A stretch of 64,000 nucleotides of DNA from Mycolicibacterium alvei (GTDB taxonomy: Bacteria > Actinomycetota > Actinomycetes > Mycobacteriales > Mycobacteriaceae). The position numbers and the translations under genes are program-made. The first letter of the stretch is position 1. Every line of letters begins with the position of its first letter. The notes below the pieces were generated by a model that made no database searches, was not told the origin of the DNA, and saw nothing but the letters and a program-made list of their open reading frames with translations. Below are positions 9,097 to 18,703 of the stretch, piece by piece. The DNA is taken from NCBI RefSeq assembly GCF_010727325.1, contig NZ_AP022565.1:5208001-5272000 (forward strand). The letters are read 5' to 3'.

Positions 9097-10125
9097 ATGA
9101 AAGCCGTTGTTGCGCAGCGTGGTTCGATAAGTGTCGAGGATGTGCCGGAGCCCACCCCGGGACCGGGTCAGGTGCTCGTCGCGCCGCTGGCCTGCGGGAT
9201 CTGTGGGTCCGACCTGCATCTGGTCTCCTCGCAGGCCGCGATGCCGGACCTGGTGCCGGCCATCGTGCTGGGGCACGAGTTCGTCGGTGAGGTGCTCGAC
9301 TACGGCCCCGGTACCGAACGCACCGTCCCGGTCGGTACGGCGGTGACGTCGGTCCCGTACCTGGACACCGGTGACGGACCGCAGCTGGTGGGGCTGTCCC
9401 CGGCGGTGCCCGGTGGGCTGGCCGAGCGCCTGGTGCTGCAGGAGAAGCGCCTGGTTCCGGTGACGGGCGACGTCCCCGTGCACTACGCGGCGTTTGCGGA
9501 GCCGCTGGCGGTGGGGGTGCACGCCGTTGCCGCGGCCGACGTGCAGCCGGGCGACGTCGTCCTCGTCGTCGGTTGTGGTCCGGTGGGGTTGTCGGTCATC
9601 GCCTGCCTCAAGGCGGCCGGGGTGGGGCCCGTCGTCGCGGCGGATTTCTCGCCCCGCCGCCGTGTCCTGGCCGAGCATATCGGTGCCGATGTCGTCATCG
9701 ATCCGGCGGTGAGCAGCCCGTACCAGAGTTGGGCTGAGCTGGCCGGCGCCCCGGTGCCCATGTCGCCGCTGATGGACACACCGCAGCGGGCCAATACGGT
9801 GGTGTTCGAATGTGTCGGTGTGCCAGGCATTCTCGCGACGGTGATGGACTCGGTGCCCCCGCAGACCAGGATCGTGGTGGTCGGGGTGTGCATGCAACCG
9901 GACACCATCACGCCGGTGGTCGGTACCACCAAGGAACTCTCGATCCGTTTCGTGTTCGCCTATCGTCCCGACGAGTTCGCCAGGGCACTGGACTGGATCG
10001 TGCGCGGCACGGTGGACGTGGCGCCGTTCGTCACGGCGACGCTGCCGCTGGATTCGGCGACCGAGGCCTTCGAGGAACTCCGGCAGCCCGACAAACACTG
10101 CAAGATTCTGCTGCTGCCCACCTGA
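9097..10125 (+). CDS. Zinc-dependent medium-chain alcohol dehydrogenase
   Basis: A 342-residue NAD(P)-linked dehydrogenase of the MDR family. The catalytic zinc motif is CGICGSDLH (Cys36) with GHEFVGEV supplying the next ligands, and the coenzyme fold is marked by VVGCGPVGLSVI. The four-cysteine structural zinc lobe of classical ADHs is not seen in the matching region, so only one zinc is likely. I start at ATG 9097 instead of the adjacent TTG. Substrate is unknown. It is divergent from the AIM24 gene; a small membrane protein gene follows 29 bases later. Confidence 0.87.
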   Translation: MKAVVAQRGSISVEDVPEPTPGPGQVLVAPLACGICGSDLHLVSSQAAMPDLVPAIVLGHEFVGEVLDYGPGTERTVPVGTAVTSVPYLDTGDGPQLVGLSPAVPGGLAERLVLQEKRLVPVTGDVPVHYAAFAEPLAVGVHAVAAADVQPGDVVLVVGCGPVGLSVIACLKAAGVGPVVAADFSPRRRVLAEHIGADVVIDPAVSSPYQSWAELAGAPVPMSPLMDTPQRANTVVFECVGVPGILATVMDSVPPQTRIVVVGVCMQPDTITPVVGTTKELSIRFVFAYRPDEFARALDWIVRGTVDVAPFVTATLPLDSATEAFEELRQPDKHCKILLLPT

Positions 10126-10154
10126 CCGGCCGGTCAGCTGGCATCCTTAGCGTC

Positions 10155-10358
10155 ATGGCAAAGGAAATCGACCCGCTGCGTGCCCAAGGTGCGCTCGCGG
10201 TCCTCAAGCAGCACCCCGGCATGGTGCTGTTCGCGGCTTCGCCGGCGATCATCGTGCTGGGCGCGGTGTGGTGGCTGGCCGGCCCGGGTTGGGCGGGGCT
10301 GCTACTGGTGGCCCTGGTGTTGGCCGGTGGGGCCGCGCTGCTGCTCAAGCGCAACTAG
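10155..10358 (+). CDS. Small two-helix membrane protein
   Basis: A 67-residue protein with a polar N-terminus and two hydrophobic helices (about residues 23-43 and 46-63) ending in the positively charged tail LLKRN. ATG at 10155 is chosen because it gives a clean membrane hairpin; the reading frame itself extends far upstream inside the dehydrogenase gene. No family recognised. It may share a transcript with the dehydrogenase. Confidence 0.6.
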   Translation: MAKEIDPLRAQGALAVLKQHPGMVLFAASPAIIVLGAVWWLAGPGWAGLLLVALVLAGGAALLLKRN

Positions 10359-10411
10359 GACCGTCAGCAGAAATCCACGTTCGCCAGCGGTGAACGACGT
10401 CCCATCTGCGA

Positions 10412-10432
10412 TGTAACGGTGTAATTATGTAA
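10412..10432 (+). promoter_or_regulatory. Three TGTAA direct repeats, 8-bp period, abutting a start codon
   Basis: TGTAA occurs at 10412-10416, 10420-10424 and 10428-10432, exactly every 8 bases, ending two bases before the ATG of the next gene. There is no Shine-Dalgarno sequence between, so the transcript is probably leaderless and the array lies across the promoter. Regular direct repeats are typical operators of ribbon-helix-helix repressors, and the gene that follows looks like one. Autoregulation is an inference. Confidence 0.6.
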
Positions 10433-10434
10433 TC

Positions 10435-10968
10435 ATGAACAAACATCAACACCATCGCCGGTCCGCGGACGAGGCCGCCGAGTGGTTCGCGGGCCGATTG
10501 CCCGAGGCCTGGTTCACCAGCGATCCGACCGTGATCGTCGACCGTGAAGAGATCACCGTGATCGGCCGGCTTCCCGATCCGGAAGAAGCCGACACGAAAG
10601 CCCGTGCCTCGGGTCGGGCCTCACGGTTCCGCGAAGAGACCCGCAGCGAGCGCATGCGCATCGCCGACGAGGCGCAGGGCCGGTTCGACCGCAAGGTGTC
10701 CTGGGGCGTGGAGGTCAACCCAGCGGGCGGTTCCGAACCGGAGCGAATCCTGTTCACCCACATCGCAGTACCGGTGATGACCCGGCTCAAGCAGCCCGAA
10801 CGGCAGGTACTCGACACCCTGGTCGACGCCGGCGTGGCCCGGTCGCGCTCGGACGCGCTGGCCTGGTCGGTGCGCCTGGTCGGCGAGCACACCGAGGAGT
10901 GGCTGGACAAGCTGCGTGACGCGATGAAGGCGGTCGACGATCTGCGGGCCGAGGGGCCCGGCGCTTAG
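10435..10968 (+). CDS. Possible ribbon-helix-helix regulatory protein (mycobacterial conserved)
   Basis: A 177-residue soluble protein. The N-terminal half is charged and contains VIVDREEITVIGRLPDP, a strand-turn-strand. The segment about 118-152 (AVPVMTRLKQPERQVLDTL, then GVARSRSDALAWSVRLV) reads like a ribbon-helix-helix motif: a short strand, a helix, a turn and a Ser-Arg-Ser capped second helix. The start is ATG at 10435 with no ribosome site, pointing to leaderless translation. Its stop overlaps the convergent molybdopterin oxidoreductase by 4 bases. A DNA-binding role is inferred from this motif and the repeat array upstream. Confidence 0.6.
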   Translation: MNKHQHHRRSADEAAEWFAGRLPEAWFTSDPTVIVDREEITVIGRLPDPEEADTKARASGRASRFREETRSERMRIADEAQGRFDRKVSWGVEVNPAGGSEPERILFTHIAVPVMTRLKQPERQVLDTLVDAGVARSRSDALAWSVRLVGEHTEEWLDKLRDAMKAVDDLRAEGPGA

Positions 10969-13130
10969 ATTCGCTCGATCCCGACGTACACCGAGCCGAG
11001 CGCCGAGGTCTGGGAGAGCGGATCGATCGCTGTCCGGTCGGCCAGCAGGTTGCGGTTGACCCCGTAGGAGTCCGGTGCGCTGCCGTGGCGTGGGTCGAAT
11101 ACCCGTGAGCCCCAGCCATGATCAAGTACGACGACTCCGCGGCGGGGCCGGTCGGACAGCGCCGCCGTCACCTCCACCTGCCCCACCGGCGAGTACACCC
11201 GCACCCGGTCGCCTGCCGCAATGCCCAGCGCTGCAGCGTCTTCGGGGTGGATCACTACCTCGTTGCCCTTGCCGCCCGGGTGCAGGCCGGGCAATTCGTT
11301 CAGCCAGGAGTTCATCGAATGCCGCCGGCGCCCATTGCCGAGCAGGAACGGGAAACCCTTGGGGGAACCGGGATCCGGTGTGGCGATCAGTTCACGGGTC
11401 CGCGCCACGAACTCGGCGGGGGCCGCATGGACCTTGTGGTCCGGGGTGCGCAACGCTTCGCGGAACCGGCCGAACTCCCGCGGTCCGAGCACCAGGCCGT
11501 GCGGGTGCGCCGTCAGCTCGCGCCAGGTGAGCTTGTGCCCGTCGACTTTCCGCGAGGTCAGGATGATCAGCCGGTCCATCCAGTGCGGCCCGAACGCCAA
11601 CCCGGGCCGCCGGGTCCGCGTCGCCAGCCACCGGGTCGCGCGGATGAACCCGTTGACGCCCTTGGCGCCGAACAACGGGCGGCGCATGGCCAGTGCCAGA
11701 TCGGTGAACACCCGCCATTCCTCGCGGGCGCCGTCCGGTGGTTCGACGGCCTTCACGCCGTACTGCACGTAGGGCTCGTCGTGCATGCCGCTGGTGAAGG
11801 CCAACAGATCGTCGCGTTCCAGCCAGTGCACCGCGGGCAACAGCCAGTGTGCATGCCGGTGGCTCTCGCGCTGCACCAGATCGATGGCCACCAGCAGGTC
11901 CAGCCGGCCCAGGGCCTCGTCGAGCCTGGCCCCGTCGGGTCCGGAGATCACCGGGTTACCGGAATTGATCAGCAGCGCACGGATCTGGCCGTGCCCCGGG
12001 GTGGTGATCTCGTCGGGCAGTTCGGCCAGCGCGTGCGCCCCGGCCACCAGACCACGTCCGGCCAGCCGGCTGGTGTGGGGGCGGGTGGCCGCCATCCCGG
12101 CCAGTCGCAGCGTATCGACATAGCCGGGCTCGAAGCGACGCCCACCCGGGCGGTCCATCCGCCCGGTGATCAGGTTGAGTACATGACCCAGCCATTCGGC
12201 GACCGTGCCCGCGGCATGCAGCGACACCCCGGTGCGCGTGATGACCATCGCCCCTGGCGCCGAGGCGAATTCGCGCGCCACCCGCTCGATCATGTCGCGG
12301 GCGATATCGCACCGCGATGCCAGATCGTCCAGGTCGGCGTCGGCGGTCAGCGCACGGAGGTCGGCCATCCCGGTCGCCAGCTCGGCGCAGTCGGCGCGGT
12401 GCTCGCGGTCCTCGTCGAGAATCACCTTGACCATCGCCAGCAGCAACGCCCAGTCAGTACCCGGACGCACCGATAGATGCAGATCGGCGGCCTGAGCGCT
12501 CTCGGTCCGGATCGGGTCCACCACGACGATCCGTGCGCCCTGCTTCTGGCGGGCCAGTGCGCGACGCCAGCCGCCCGGCACCGACTCCACCCAATTCCAG
12601 GCGCTGACAGCGGGATTGGCCCCGATGATCAGGAAGTAGTCGCAGTGGTCGACATCGGACACCGGCACCATCAGTGGTGATCCGTACATGGCTTCGGCCA
12701 CCACGTGCAGCGCGTTCTGGTCCACCGATCCGACCGCGTACCGGTTGTAGGTGCCGATGGCGTCCAGCCAGGCGTTCATGAACACCAGGTTCGACGACGA
12801 GTAGCCGGCCGGGTTGCCGTAGTAGGCCGCCACCGCATCGGGGCCGCCGGCCTCGATGATCTGGTTCATGCGCTGCGCGATGTCGCTGATCGCCTCGTCC
12901 CAGCTCGCCTCGACATAGCCGTCACCGACCCGGCGCATGGGGCGAAGGATGCGTCGAGGATGGTCTACCACCTGACCGGCGGTGCGGCCTTTCGCGCAGA
13001 AATCGCCCCAGGTGTGCGGGTTGAGCTTGTCGGCCGAGATCTTCACCACGCGGTTGTCCTCGACCGTCACCTCCAGGCCGCAGGACGCCAGACAGTACCG
13101 GCAGAACGTGTGCACGGTACACGGCGTCAT
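10965..13130 (-). CDS. Molybdopterin (bis-MGD) oxidoreductase, formate dehydrogenase/DMSO reductase superfamily
   Basis: A 721-residue molybdoenzyme. The N-terminal [4Fe-4S] site is Cys10-x2-Cys13-x3-Cys17-x27-Cys45, ending in FCAKGR. The central region has the family's fold markers (YYGNPAGYSSSN, IIGANPAVS, VVDPIRTESA) and the C-terminal molydopterin-dinucleotide domain has HPEDAAALGIAAGD. No twin-arginine signal is visible, so it should be cytosolic. No partner subunit gene lies beside it. In the Mo-ligand region the sequence is VGSVDQNALHV, without an obvious Cys or Sec; the substrate cannot be told. The start appears leaderless (TAGTGT about 7 bases before ATG). Confidence 0.87.
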   Translation of the reverse strand: MTPCTVHTFCRYCLASCGLEVTVEDNRVVKISADKLNPHTWGDFCAKGRTAGQVVDHPRRILRPMRRVGDGYVEASWDEAISDIAQRMNQIIEAGGPDAVAAYYGNPAGYSSSNLVFMNAWLDAIGTYNRYAVGSVDQNALHVVAEAMYGSPLMVPVSDVDHCDYFLIIGANPAVSAWNWVESVPGGWRRALARQKQGARIVVVDPIRTESAQAADLHLSVRPGTDWALLLAMVKVILDEDREHRADCAELATGMADLRALTADADLDDLASRCDIARDMIERVAREFASAPGAMVITRTGVSLHAAGTVAEWLGHVLNLITGRMDRPGGRRFEPGYVDTLRLAGMAATRPHTSRLAGRGLVAGAHALAELPDEITTPGHGQIRALLINSGNPVISGPDGARLDEALGRLDLLVAIDLVQRESHRHAHWLLPAVHWLERDDLLAFTSGMHDEPYVQYGVKAVEPPDGAREEWRVFTDLALAMRRPLFGAKGVNGFIRATRWLATRTRRPGLAFGPHWMDRLIILTSRKVDGHKLTWRELTAHPHGLVLGPREFGRFREALRTPDHKVHAAPAEFVARTRELIATPDPGSPKGFPFLLGNGRRRHSMNSWLNELPGLHPGGKGNEVVIHPEDAAALGIAAGDRVRVYSPVGQVEVTAALSDRPRRGVVVLDHGWGSRVFDPRHGSAPDSYGVNRNLLADRTAIDPLSQTSALGSVYVGIERI

Positions 13131-13155
13131 TACACCGACACTACGGTTTGTAATG
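13128..13155. promoter_or_regulatory. Inverted repeat CATTACA/TGTAATG over the oxidoreductase start
   Basis: CATTACA at 13128-13134 and TGTAATG at 13149-13155 form a 7-base inverted repeat with 14 bases between. The left arm includes the start codon of the leftward oxidoreductase gene, and TAGTGT in the spacer (minus strand) fits a -10 box. The word GGTGTAAT on the minus strand here also occurs in the TGTAA array before the RHH-like gene, so one protein may bind both. Confidence 0.5.
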
Positions 13156-13167
13156 GCGGTAGGGGCG

Positions 13168-15060
13168 CTAAACCTGCGTCATCTCCCAGTACCGTCCATG
13201 CCGGGACATGAGTTCGGCGTGGGTGCCGCGTTCGATGATCCGGCCGCCGTCCATCACCAGGATCAGGTCGGCATCCCGGATGGTCGAGAGCCGGTGGGCG
13301 ATGATGAAACTCGTCCGGTCCTGGCGCAACTCGGCCATCGCCTGCTGGATCAGCAGTTCGGTGCGGGTATCCACCGCGCTGGTGGCCTCGTCGAGCACCA
13401 GCACCTTCGGCCGGGCCAGCACCGCGCGGGCGATCGTGATCAACTGCTTCTCGCCGGCGCTGATGGCGCCGCTGTCGTCGTCGACCCGGGTGGCGTACCC
13501 ATCCGGCAAGGTGTGCACGAACCGGTCGACGTATGCCGCCCGGGCCGCCTCGATCACCTCGTCCTCGGACGCGTCGGGCCGGCCGTAGGCGATGTTGTCG
13601 TAGATGGTGCCGCCGAACAGCCAGGTGTCCTGCAGCACCATGCCGACCGAGGACCGCAGCGACTGCCGGCTCACCGTCGAGATGTCGATACCGTCGATCA
13701 GGATTCGGCCGGAATCGACGTCGTAGAACCGCATCAGCAGGTTCACACACGTGGTCTTGCCCGCGCCGGTGGGACCGACGATCGCCACCGTGCTGCCCGG
13801 CTCGGCCACCAGGGAGAGGTCCTCGATCACCGGGGTGTCCGGCAGATAGCCGAAGTTCACCCGATCGAATTCGACCCGGCCGGTGCGGATTTCCAGTGCC
13901 GCGGCCGGCTCGGGGGACTGCTCTTCGGCGTCGAGCAGTTCGAAGACCCTTTCGGCGCTGGCGATTCCGGACTGCAGCGTGTTGTACATCCCGGCCACCT
14001 GGCCCAGCGGTTGGTTGAACTGCCGCACGTACTGGATGAACGCCTGGATGCTGCCGAGGGTGATCTGTCCGCCTGCGACCTGCAGGCCGCCCACCACGGC
14101 GACGGCCACATAGCTCAGGTTGCCGATGAACATCGTCGCCGGGCCGACCAGGCCCGAGAAGAACTGTGCGCCGATGCTGGACCGGTAGACCTCGTCGTTG
14201 AGCTCGTCGAACCGCCGCTGCGCGGCCTCCCGATGCCCGAAGGTCTTGACGATGGTGAAGCCGCTGTAGGTCTCCTCGATGTGGGCCGCGAGGCGTCCGG
14301 TGTTGCGCCACTGCGCCACGAACAGCGGTTGGGAGCGACGGGTGATCCAGCGGATCACCCACAGTGCCAGCGGCACGGTGACGACGGTCAGCAGCGCCAG
14401 GAGTGGCGAGATGGTCAGCATCATCACCAGCACCGCCAACACCGTCAGCAACGAGGTGAGCAGTTGGCTGATGGTCATCGACACCGAGGTCGCGATGTTG
14501 TCGATATCGTTGGTGACCCGGCTCAGCACCTCGCCGCGTTGACGGGAATCGAAGTAGGACAGCGGAAGTCGGTGCAGTTTGTCCTCGACCTCGGCCCGTA
14601 GCGCCACCATGGTCCGTTGCACCGTGACGTTGAGCAAGCGGGCCTGCAGCCACACCAGCACCGCGGCGAGCAGATACAGGCCCAGCGCCAGGGCCAGGGT
14701 GCGGGCCACCGCGGCGAAGTCCACCCCGTGGCCGGGAACCACGTTCATCCCGGAGAGCAGATCGGCGAAGGTGGTGTCGCCGCGCGCCCGCGCCGCCGCG
14801 ACTGCCTGCTCCTTGGTCAGTCCCGCGGGCAGTTCGCGTCCGATCACACCGTTGAACAGCAGATCGGTGGCGTGCCCGAGAATCCGGGGGCCGATCACGC
14901 CGATCGCGATCCCGCCGACCCCGAGCAAAACCACCGAGATCGCCAGGGCGCGCTGCGGCACCAGGCGTTTGAGCAGGCGCAGGGCCGACCCGCGGAAGTC
15001 GCGGGTGCGCTCGACCGGCGCGGCCGGGGTTCCGCTGCGGCGCAGCACCGCCCCGGTCAC
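13168..15060 (-). CDS. ABC exporter half-transporter, Rv1272c-like
   Basis: A 630-residue fusion of a six-helix membrane domain (about 30-340) and an ATPase domain. Walker A is GPTGAGKTT and Walker B is [10 protein letters not shown] with the catalytic Glu. The signature reads AISAGEKQL, a departure from LSGGQ. The start GTG overlaps the stop of the upstream half-transporter, so the two form a heterodimeric exporter. The order matches M. tuberculosis Rv1273c-Rv1272c, annotated as a drug or lipid exporter. The substrate is unproven from sequence. Confidence 0.9.
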   Translation of the reverse strand: MTGAVLRRSGTPAAPVERTRDFRGSALRLLKRLVPQRALAISVVLLGVGGIAIGVIGPRILGHATDLLFNGVIGRELPAGLTKEQAVAAARARGDTTFADLLSGMNVVPGHGVDFAAVARTLALALGLYLLAAVLVWLQARLLNVTVQRTMVALRAEVEDKLHRLPLSYFDSRQRGEVLSRVTNDIDNIATSVSMTISQLLTSLLTVLAVLVMMLTISPLLALLTVVTVPLALWVIRWITRRSQPLFVAQWRNTGRLAAHIEETYSGFTIVKTFGHREAAQRRFDELNDEVYRSSIGAQFFSGLVGPATMFIGNLSYVAVAVVGGLQVAGGQITLGSIQAFIQYVRQFNQPLGQVAGMYNTLQSGIASAERVFELLDAEEQSPEPAAALEIRTGRVEFDRVNFGYLPDTPVIEDLSLVAEPGSTVAIVGPTGAGKTTCVNLLMRFYDVDSGRILIDGIDISTVSRQSLRSSVGMVLQDTWLFGGTIYDNIAYGRPDASEDEVIEAARAAYVDRFVHTLPDGYATRVDDDSGAISAGEKQLITIARAVLARPKVLVLDEATSAVDTRTELLIQQAMAELRQDRTSFIIAHRLSTIRDADLILVMDGGRIIERGTHAELMSRHGRYWEMTQV

Positions 15061-16802
15061 CGCGGACCTCCGGCGGTGACCGCCTGCGATGCGGCGAACT
15101 CGGCGTAGGTGGGGCAGTCGGCGAGCAACGTCTCGTGGGTGCCGATGCCGACGATGCGACCGTCGGAGACCACGACGACCTGGTCGGCCTCGATCACCGT
15201 CGAGATCCGTTGCGACACGATCACCACGGTGGCGTCGGCCGATACGTCACGCAAGGCGGAGCGCACCCGGGCATCGGTGTGTACGTCGAGCGCCGACAGC
15301 GCATCGTCGAACAGGTAGATCGCGGGCCGGCGGATCACCGCTCGCGCGATCGCGAGCCGTTGTCGCTGTCCGCCGGAGAAATTGATGCCACCCTGGGCCA
15401 CCGGGCGGTCCAGCCCGTCGGGGTGGGCAGCGACGAAGTCGTCGGCGGCCGCAATCCGCAGTGCGTCCCACATCTGTTCGGTGGTGAGTTCCTGTCCGGG
15501 CGCGGCCCCGTAGCGCAGGTTTTCGGCAATCGTCCCGGAGAACAGGTAGCCCCGCTGGGGGACCAGCCCGATCGAGGACCACAGCTGCTCGAGGTCGAGA
15601 TCTCGCACGTCGACGCCGTCGATGCGTACCGCACCCGCGGTGACGTCGTAGAAGCGGCAGATCATCGCCAGCAGGGTGGATTTGCCGGATCCGGTGGACC
15701 CGACCACCGCGGTGGTGGTCCCGCGCCGGACGCGCAGCGAGACCTGCTGTAGCACCGGGCGATCGGCGCCCGGGTAGCTGAACGATGCGTCGTCGAACAC
15801 GATCTCACCGGTAACGGACACCGGTCGGACCGGGTCGGGAGGGCTGGTGACCCGGGGTCGCGTGCCCAGCACGCCGCTGACCCGCTCGGCGCAGACCGAC
15901 GCGCGCGGGAGCATCACCGCCAGGACCGTCGCCATCAGCACGGCCATCAGGATCTGCATGAAGTAGGCGAGGAACGCGATCAGCGATCCCACCTGCATGT
16001 GGCCTGCGTCGATCCGCAGCCCGCCGAACCAGATCAGCGCGACGCTGGAGATGTTGATCACCAGGGTGGTGGCCGGAAGCATCAGCGCCTGCCACTGCCC
16101 GGCCTCCACCGCCGTGGCCGACAGGGACTCGTTGGCGTCGGCGAACCGCCGCCCCTCGACGGATTCGCGGGCGAACGCCCGGATCACCCGGATACCGGAC
16201 AGCTGATCACGCAACACCCGGTTGATCCCGTCGATCAGCCGCTGCATGCGACGGAAGATCGGCATCAGGTGGGTGATGATCCAGTAATTCGCCAGTCCCA
16301 GTACCGGAACACTGACCAGCAGCAGCCACGACAGCCCGGCGTCCTGGTGCACCGCCATCAGGATTCCGCCGATCGACATGATCGGGGCGGTGATCAGAAT
16401 CGTGGCGGTCATCTGCAGCAACTGCTGGATCTGGCCGACGTCGTTGGTGGTGCGGGTCAGCAGCGTCGGGGCGCCGAAGCGGGCGGTCTCCGCGGCCGAG
16501 AATGTGGTGACGTGGCCGAAGATCGCCGAGCGCAGGTCGCGGCCGAAACTCATCGCCGCGCGCGACCCGAAGAACACCGCTCCGATGGCGCAGGCCACCT
16601 GCAGACCGGTGACACCGAGCATCACCCAGCCGAGTTCGACGATGAGTCGGGTGTCTCCCTTGGCCACTCCGTCGTCGATGATCGCGGCGTTGACCGTCGG
16701 CAGGTAGAGCGACGCCAGGGTGCTGATCACCTGCAGTGCCGCGACGATGGCGAGCAGCCGCCGGTACGGCCGCACGTACTGTCGCAGCAGCGCCCAGAGC
16801 AT
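15057..16802 (-). CDS. ABC exporter half-transporter, Rv1273c-like
   Basis: A 581-residue half-transporter: membrane domain (about 1-310) then ATPase domain with Walker [11 protein letters not shown], an intact signature NFSGGQRQR, and Walker [13 protein letters not shown], in which Asp replaces the catalytic Glu. Together with its partner's poor signature this gives one working and one degenerate ATP site, usual for heterodimeric exporters. I start at ATG 16802 ([15 protein letters not shown]), which matches the relative I remember; an in-frame GTG 18 bases upstream is possible. Divergent from lprB. Confidence 0.9.
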   Translation of the reverse strand: MLWALLRQYVRPYRRLLAIVAALQVISTLASLYLPTVNAAIIDDGVAKGDTRLIVELGWVMLGVTGLQVACAIGAVFFGSRAAMSFGRDLRSAIFGHVTTFSAAETARFGAPTLLTRTTNDVGQIQQLLQMTATILITAPIMSIGGILMAVHQDAGLSWLLLVSVPVLGLANYWIITHLMPIFRRMQRLIDGINRVLRDQLSGIRVIRAFARESVEGRRFADANESLSATAVEAGQWQALMLPATTLVINISSVALIWFGGLRIDAGHMQVGSLIAFLAYFMQILMAVLMATVLAVMLPRASVCAERVSGVLGTRPRVTSPPDPVRPVSVTGEIVFDDASFSYPGADRPVLQQVSLRVRRGTTTAVVGSTGSGKSTLLAMICRFYDVTAGAVRIDGVDVRDLDLEQLWSSIGLVPQRGYLFSGTIAENLRYGAAPGQELTTEQMWDALRIAAADDFVAAHPDGLDRPVAQGGINFSGGQRQRLAIARAVIRRPAIYLFDDALSALDVHTDARVRSALRDVSADATVVIVSQRISTVIEADQVVVVSDGRIVGIGTHETLLADCPTYAEFAASQAVTAGGPR

Positions 16803-16927
16803 CTGGTTACTCTTGCACACCGCCCGCTGACGGTCGTGTCCAGCCGCCGCCGGGTCCGGATCGATGAAAGTCCAGGTCAGTCGGTATGTCGGTATGGGGC
16901 ATGGGTGTTGCAGCTACAGTGCATGGC

Positions 16928-17512
16928 GTGACGGTCCGCACGGCCACCAAGCCACTACTTCGCAATGCCAGAATCGTGGCGGTATTGGCTACGGCAATGG
17001 TCCCGGTGTTCGCCGGGTGCTCGACTGACGAGCCCGCGTCCCCCCAGGTTCCGCAGAGCGAGGCGCCCAGTGCCGGTGGCACGGGCACCCACGGTCCGCA
17101 TTTTCCGCATTGCGGCGGCGTGAGCGATCAGACGGTGACCGAGTTGACCCAGGTTCAGGGGCTCGTCAACACCGCGACCAATTCCTCGGGCTGCCAGTGG
17201 CTACAGGGTGGCAGCATCCTGGGGCCCCACTTCTCCTTCACCTGGTTCCGCGGCAGCCCGATCGGCCGGGAACGGAAGACCGAGGAACTGTCGCGAACCA
17301 GCGTGGAGGACATCAACATCGAGGGTCACAGCGGTTTCATCGCGGTCGGGGAGAACCCGCTCAAGGCCGGCGACGTCAACCTGTGCGAGATCGGCATCCA
17401 GTTCGACGACGATTTCATCGAGTGGTCCGTGAGCTTCGACCAGAAGCCCTACCCCGAACCGTGCGAGGTGGCCAAGGAGCTGACCCGCCAGTCGATTGTG
17501 AATTCCAAATGA
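16928..17512 (+). CDS. lprB: LprB lipoprotein
   Basis: A 194-residue lipoprotein. GTG at 16928 gives a signal peptide with a charged start and the lipobox VFAGC (lipid-modified Cys31). The mature part starts with a short Pro/Ser linker, then a domain with HCGGVSDQTVTELTQVQGL and IGRERKTEELSR, very close to what I remember of M. tuberculosis LprB. It belongs to the DUF3558 kind of mycobacterial lipoproteins with paired Cys. The reading frame opens 14 codons earlier, but that start would spoil the signal peptide. lprC overlaps its stop. Function unknown. Confidence 0.88.
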   Translation: MTVRTATKPLLRNARIVAVLATAMVPVFAGCSTDEPASPQVPQSEAPSAGGTGTHGPHFPHCGGVSDQTVTELTQVQGLVNTATNSSGCQWLQGGSILGPHFSFTWFRGSPIGRERKTEELSRTSVEDINIEGHSGFIAVGENPLKAGDVNLCEIGIQFDDDFIEWSVSFDQKPYPEPCEVAKELTRQSIVNSK

Positions 17513-18057
17513 GCATTCAGCGTGGGGTCGCCGGGGTCATGGCCGCGCTGGCGGTGTTCGTCGGGCTCACCGGTTGCACCCGCACCGTGGGCGGCAACGC
17601 CGCCAAGGAGGGGTCCATCAGCGGCCCCAGCAACAACAAGTCCGAGAAGACCTACCCCAACCTGCTCAAGGAATGCGATGTCCTGACGACGGACATCCTG
17701 GCCAAGACCGTGGGGGCCGACCCGCTGGACATCCAGAGCACGTTCGTCGGTGCGGTCTGCCGATGGCAGGCGGCCAATCCGGCCGGCCTGGTCGACATCA
17801 CCCGGTTCTGGTACGAGCAGGGCAGCCTGGACAACGAGCGTAAGACGGCCGAGAAGCTGCAGTACGCGATCGAGCAACGCCGGATCGCCGGTGTCGATTC
17901 GATCATCATGAAGCCCCAGGGGCTCAACGGGGCGTGCGGTGTGGCCAGCGACGCGGCCGGGGTGGTCGGCTGGTGGGTCAATCCGCAGGGGCCGGGGATC
18001 GATGCCTGCCCCATGGCCGTCAAGCTCATGGAACTGACGCTGGCCACCAACTCTTAA
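17509..18057 (+). CDS. lprC: LprC lipoprotein
   Basis: A 182-residue lipoprotein with signal peptide and lipobox GLTGC (Cys23). It is a DUF3558-type paralogue of the gene before it: both have an early Cys pair region, a CxW motif (CRWQAANPAG here, CQWLQGG in LprB) and ERKTAEKL against ERKTEELS. ATG overlaps the lprB stop as ATGA, so the two are co-translated. The 3' end overlaps the convergent phosphatase by 4 bases. The pair may act together at the outer face of the membrane; the role is unknown. Confidence 0.88.
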   Translation: MSIQRGVAGVMAALAVFVGLTGCTRTVGGNAAKEGSISGPSNNKSEKTYPNLLKECDVLTTDILAKTVGADPLDIQSTFVGAVCRWQAANPAGLVDITRFWYEQGSLDNERKTAEKLQYAIEQRRIAGVDSIIMKPQGLNGACGVASDAAGVVGWWVNPQGPGIDACPMAVKLMELTLATNS

Positions 18058-18575
18058 CGGGGCACGTGGAAGCGCACCAACGTCGCGCCGCCCAGCGCGA
18101 GTTGGTCCCACGGGCCGGTGGTGCGCAGCACCGCGATCGCCGAGGTCGGGAACTTCAGTGAAATGCTCTCCGCCGCAATCCGGTTGGAGCCGTCCGCCAG
18201 TCCGAGTGCGACCGCGGACATGGCGGGTTCGTGGCCGATCACCAGAACTGTCGAGGGGTCGGCGCCGAAACGTGACGGCACACCGTTGATCTCGTCGATG
18301 ACGGTGCCCGGTCTCGCGTCGTAGATGCGCTCGGCGTACTGCACGGGTGCCTCGAGGCCGGTGCGCTCCAAGGTCTGACGGGTCCGTGTCGCCGTCGAGC
18401 ACAGCACCGCGTCCACGTCGGTGATGTTGGCCCGGATCCAGTCCCCGGCCAGGCCGGCCTCCCGGATGCCCCGCGCGGCCAGTGGTCGGTCGTGGTCGGC
18501 GACGCCGTCGGGATAGTCCGACTTGGCGTGGCGCATCAGCAGCAGGGTTCTGATCGGACGGATCGGATCGGCCAT
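18054..18575 (-). CDS. SixA-like histidine phosphatase, Rv1276c-like
   Basis: A 173-residue phosphohistidine phosphatase-like protein. The catalytic RHG-type motif is LLMRHAKSDYP, with a second Arg in STATRTRQTLE and the second catalytic His in VIGHEPAMS. ATG at 18575 (MADPIRPIRTLL) is preferred to a start seven codons upstream. Members remove phosphate from histidine proteins or small phospho-compounds; the target is not known. It is divergent from the nuclease pair and convergent with lprC, as in M. tuberculosis. Confidence 0.86.
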   Translation of the reverse strand: MADPIRPIRTLLLMRHAKSDYPDGVADHDRPLAARGIREAGLAGDWIRANITDVDAVLCSTATRTRQTLERTGLEAPVQYAERIYDARPGTVIDEINGVPSRFGADPSTVLVIGHEPAMSAVALGLADGSNRIAAESISLKFPTSAIAVLRTTGPWDQLALGGATLVRFHVPR

Positions 18576-18703
18576 TTCAACAGGGTAGGCACCCACGCGG
18601 GGCCATGCCGGTCCAGGTCCCGGGACTTGTCGGTGGCCAGTCCTACACTCGCTTTGCTCGGAAGTTGAACCCGCGAGGGGTGAACACAGGAGGGACGGGG
18701 CCG

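Noticed and set aside
12982..14601. A 539-codon open frame on the plus strand
   Set aside because: It is antisense to the ABC exporter and the start of the molybdoenzyme; its composition is that of a shadow frame.
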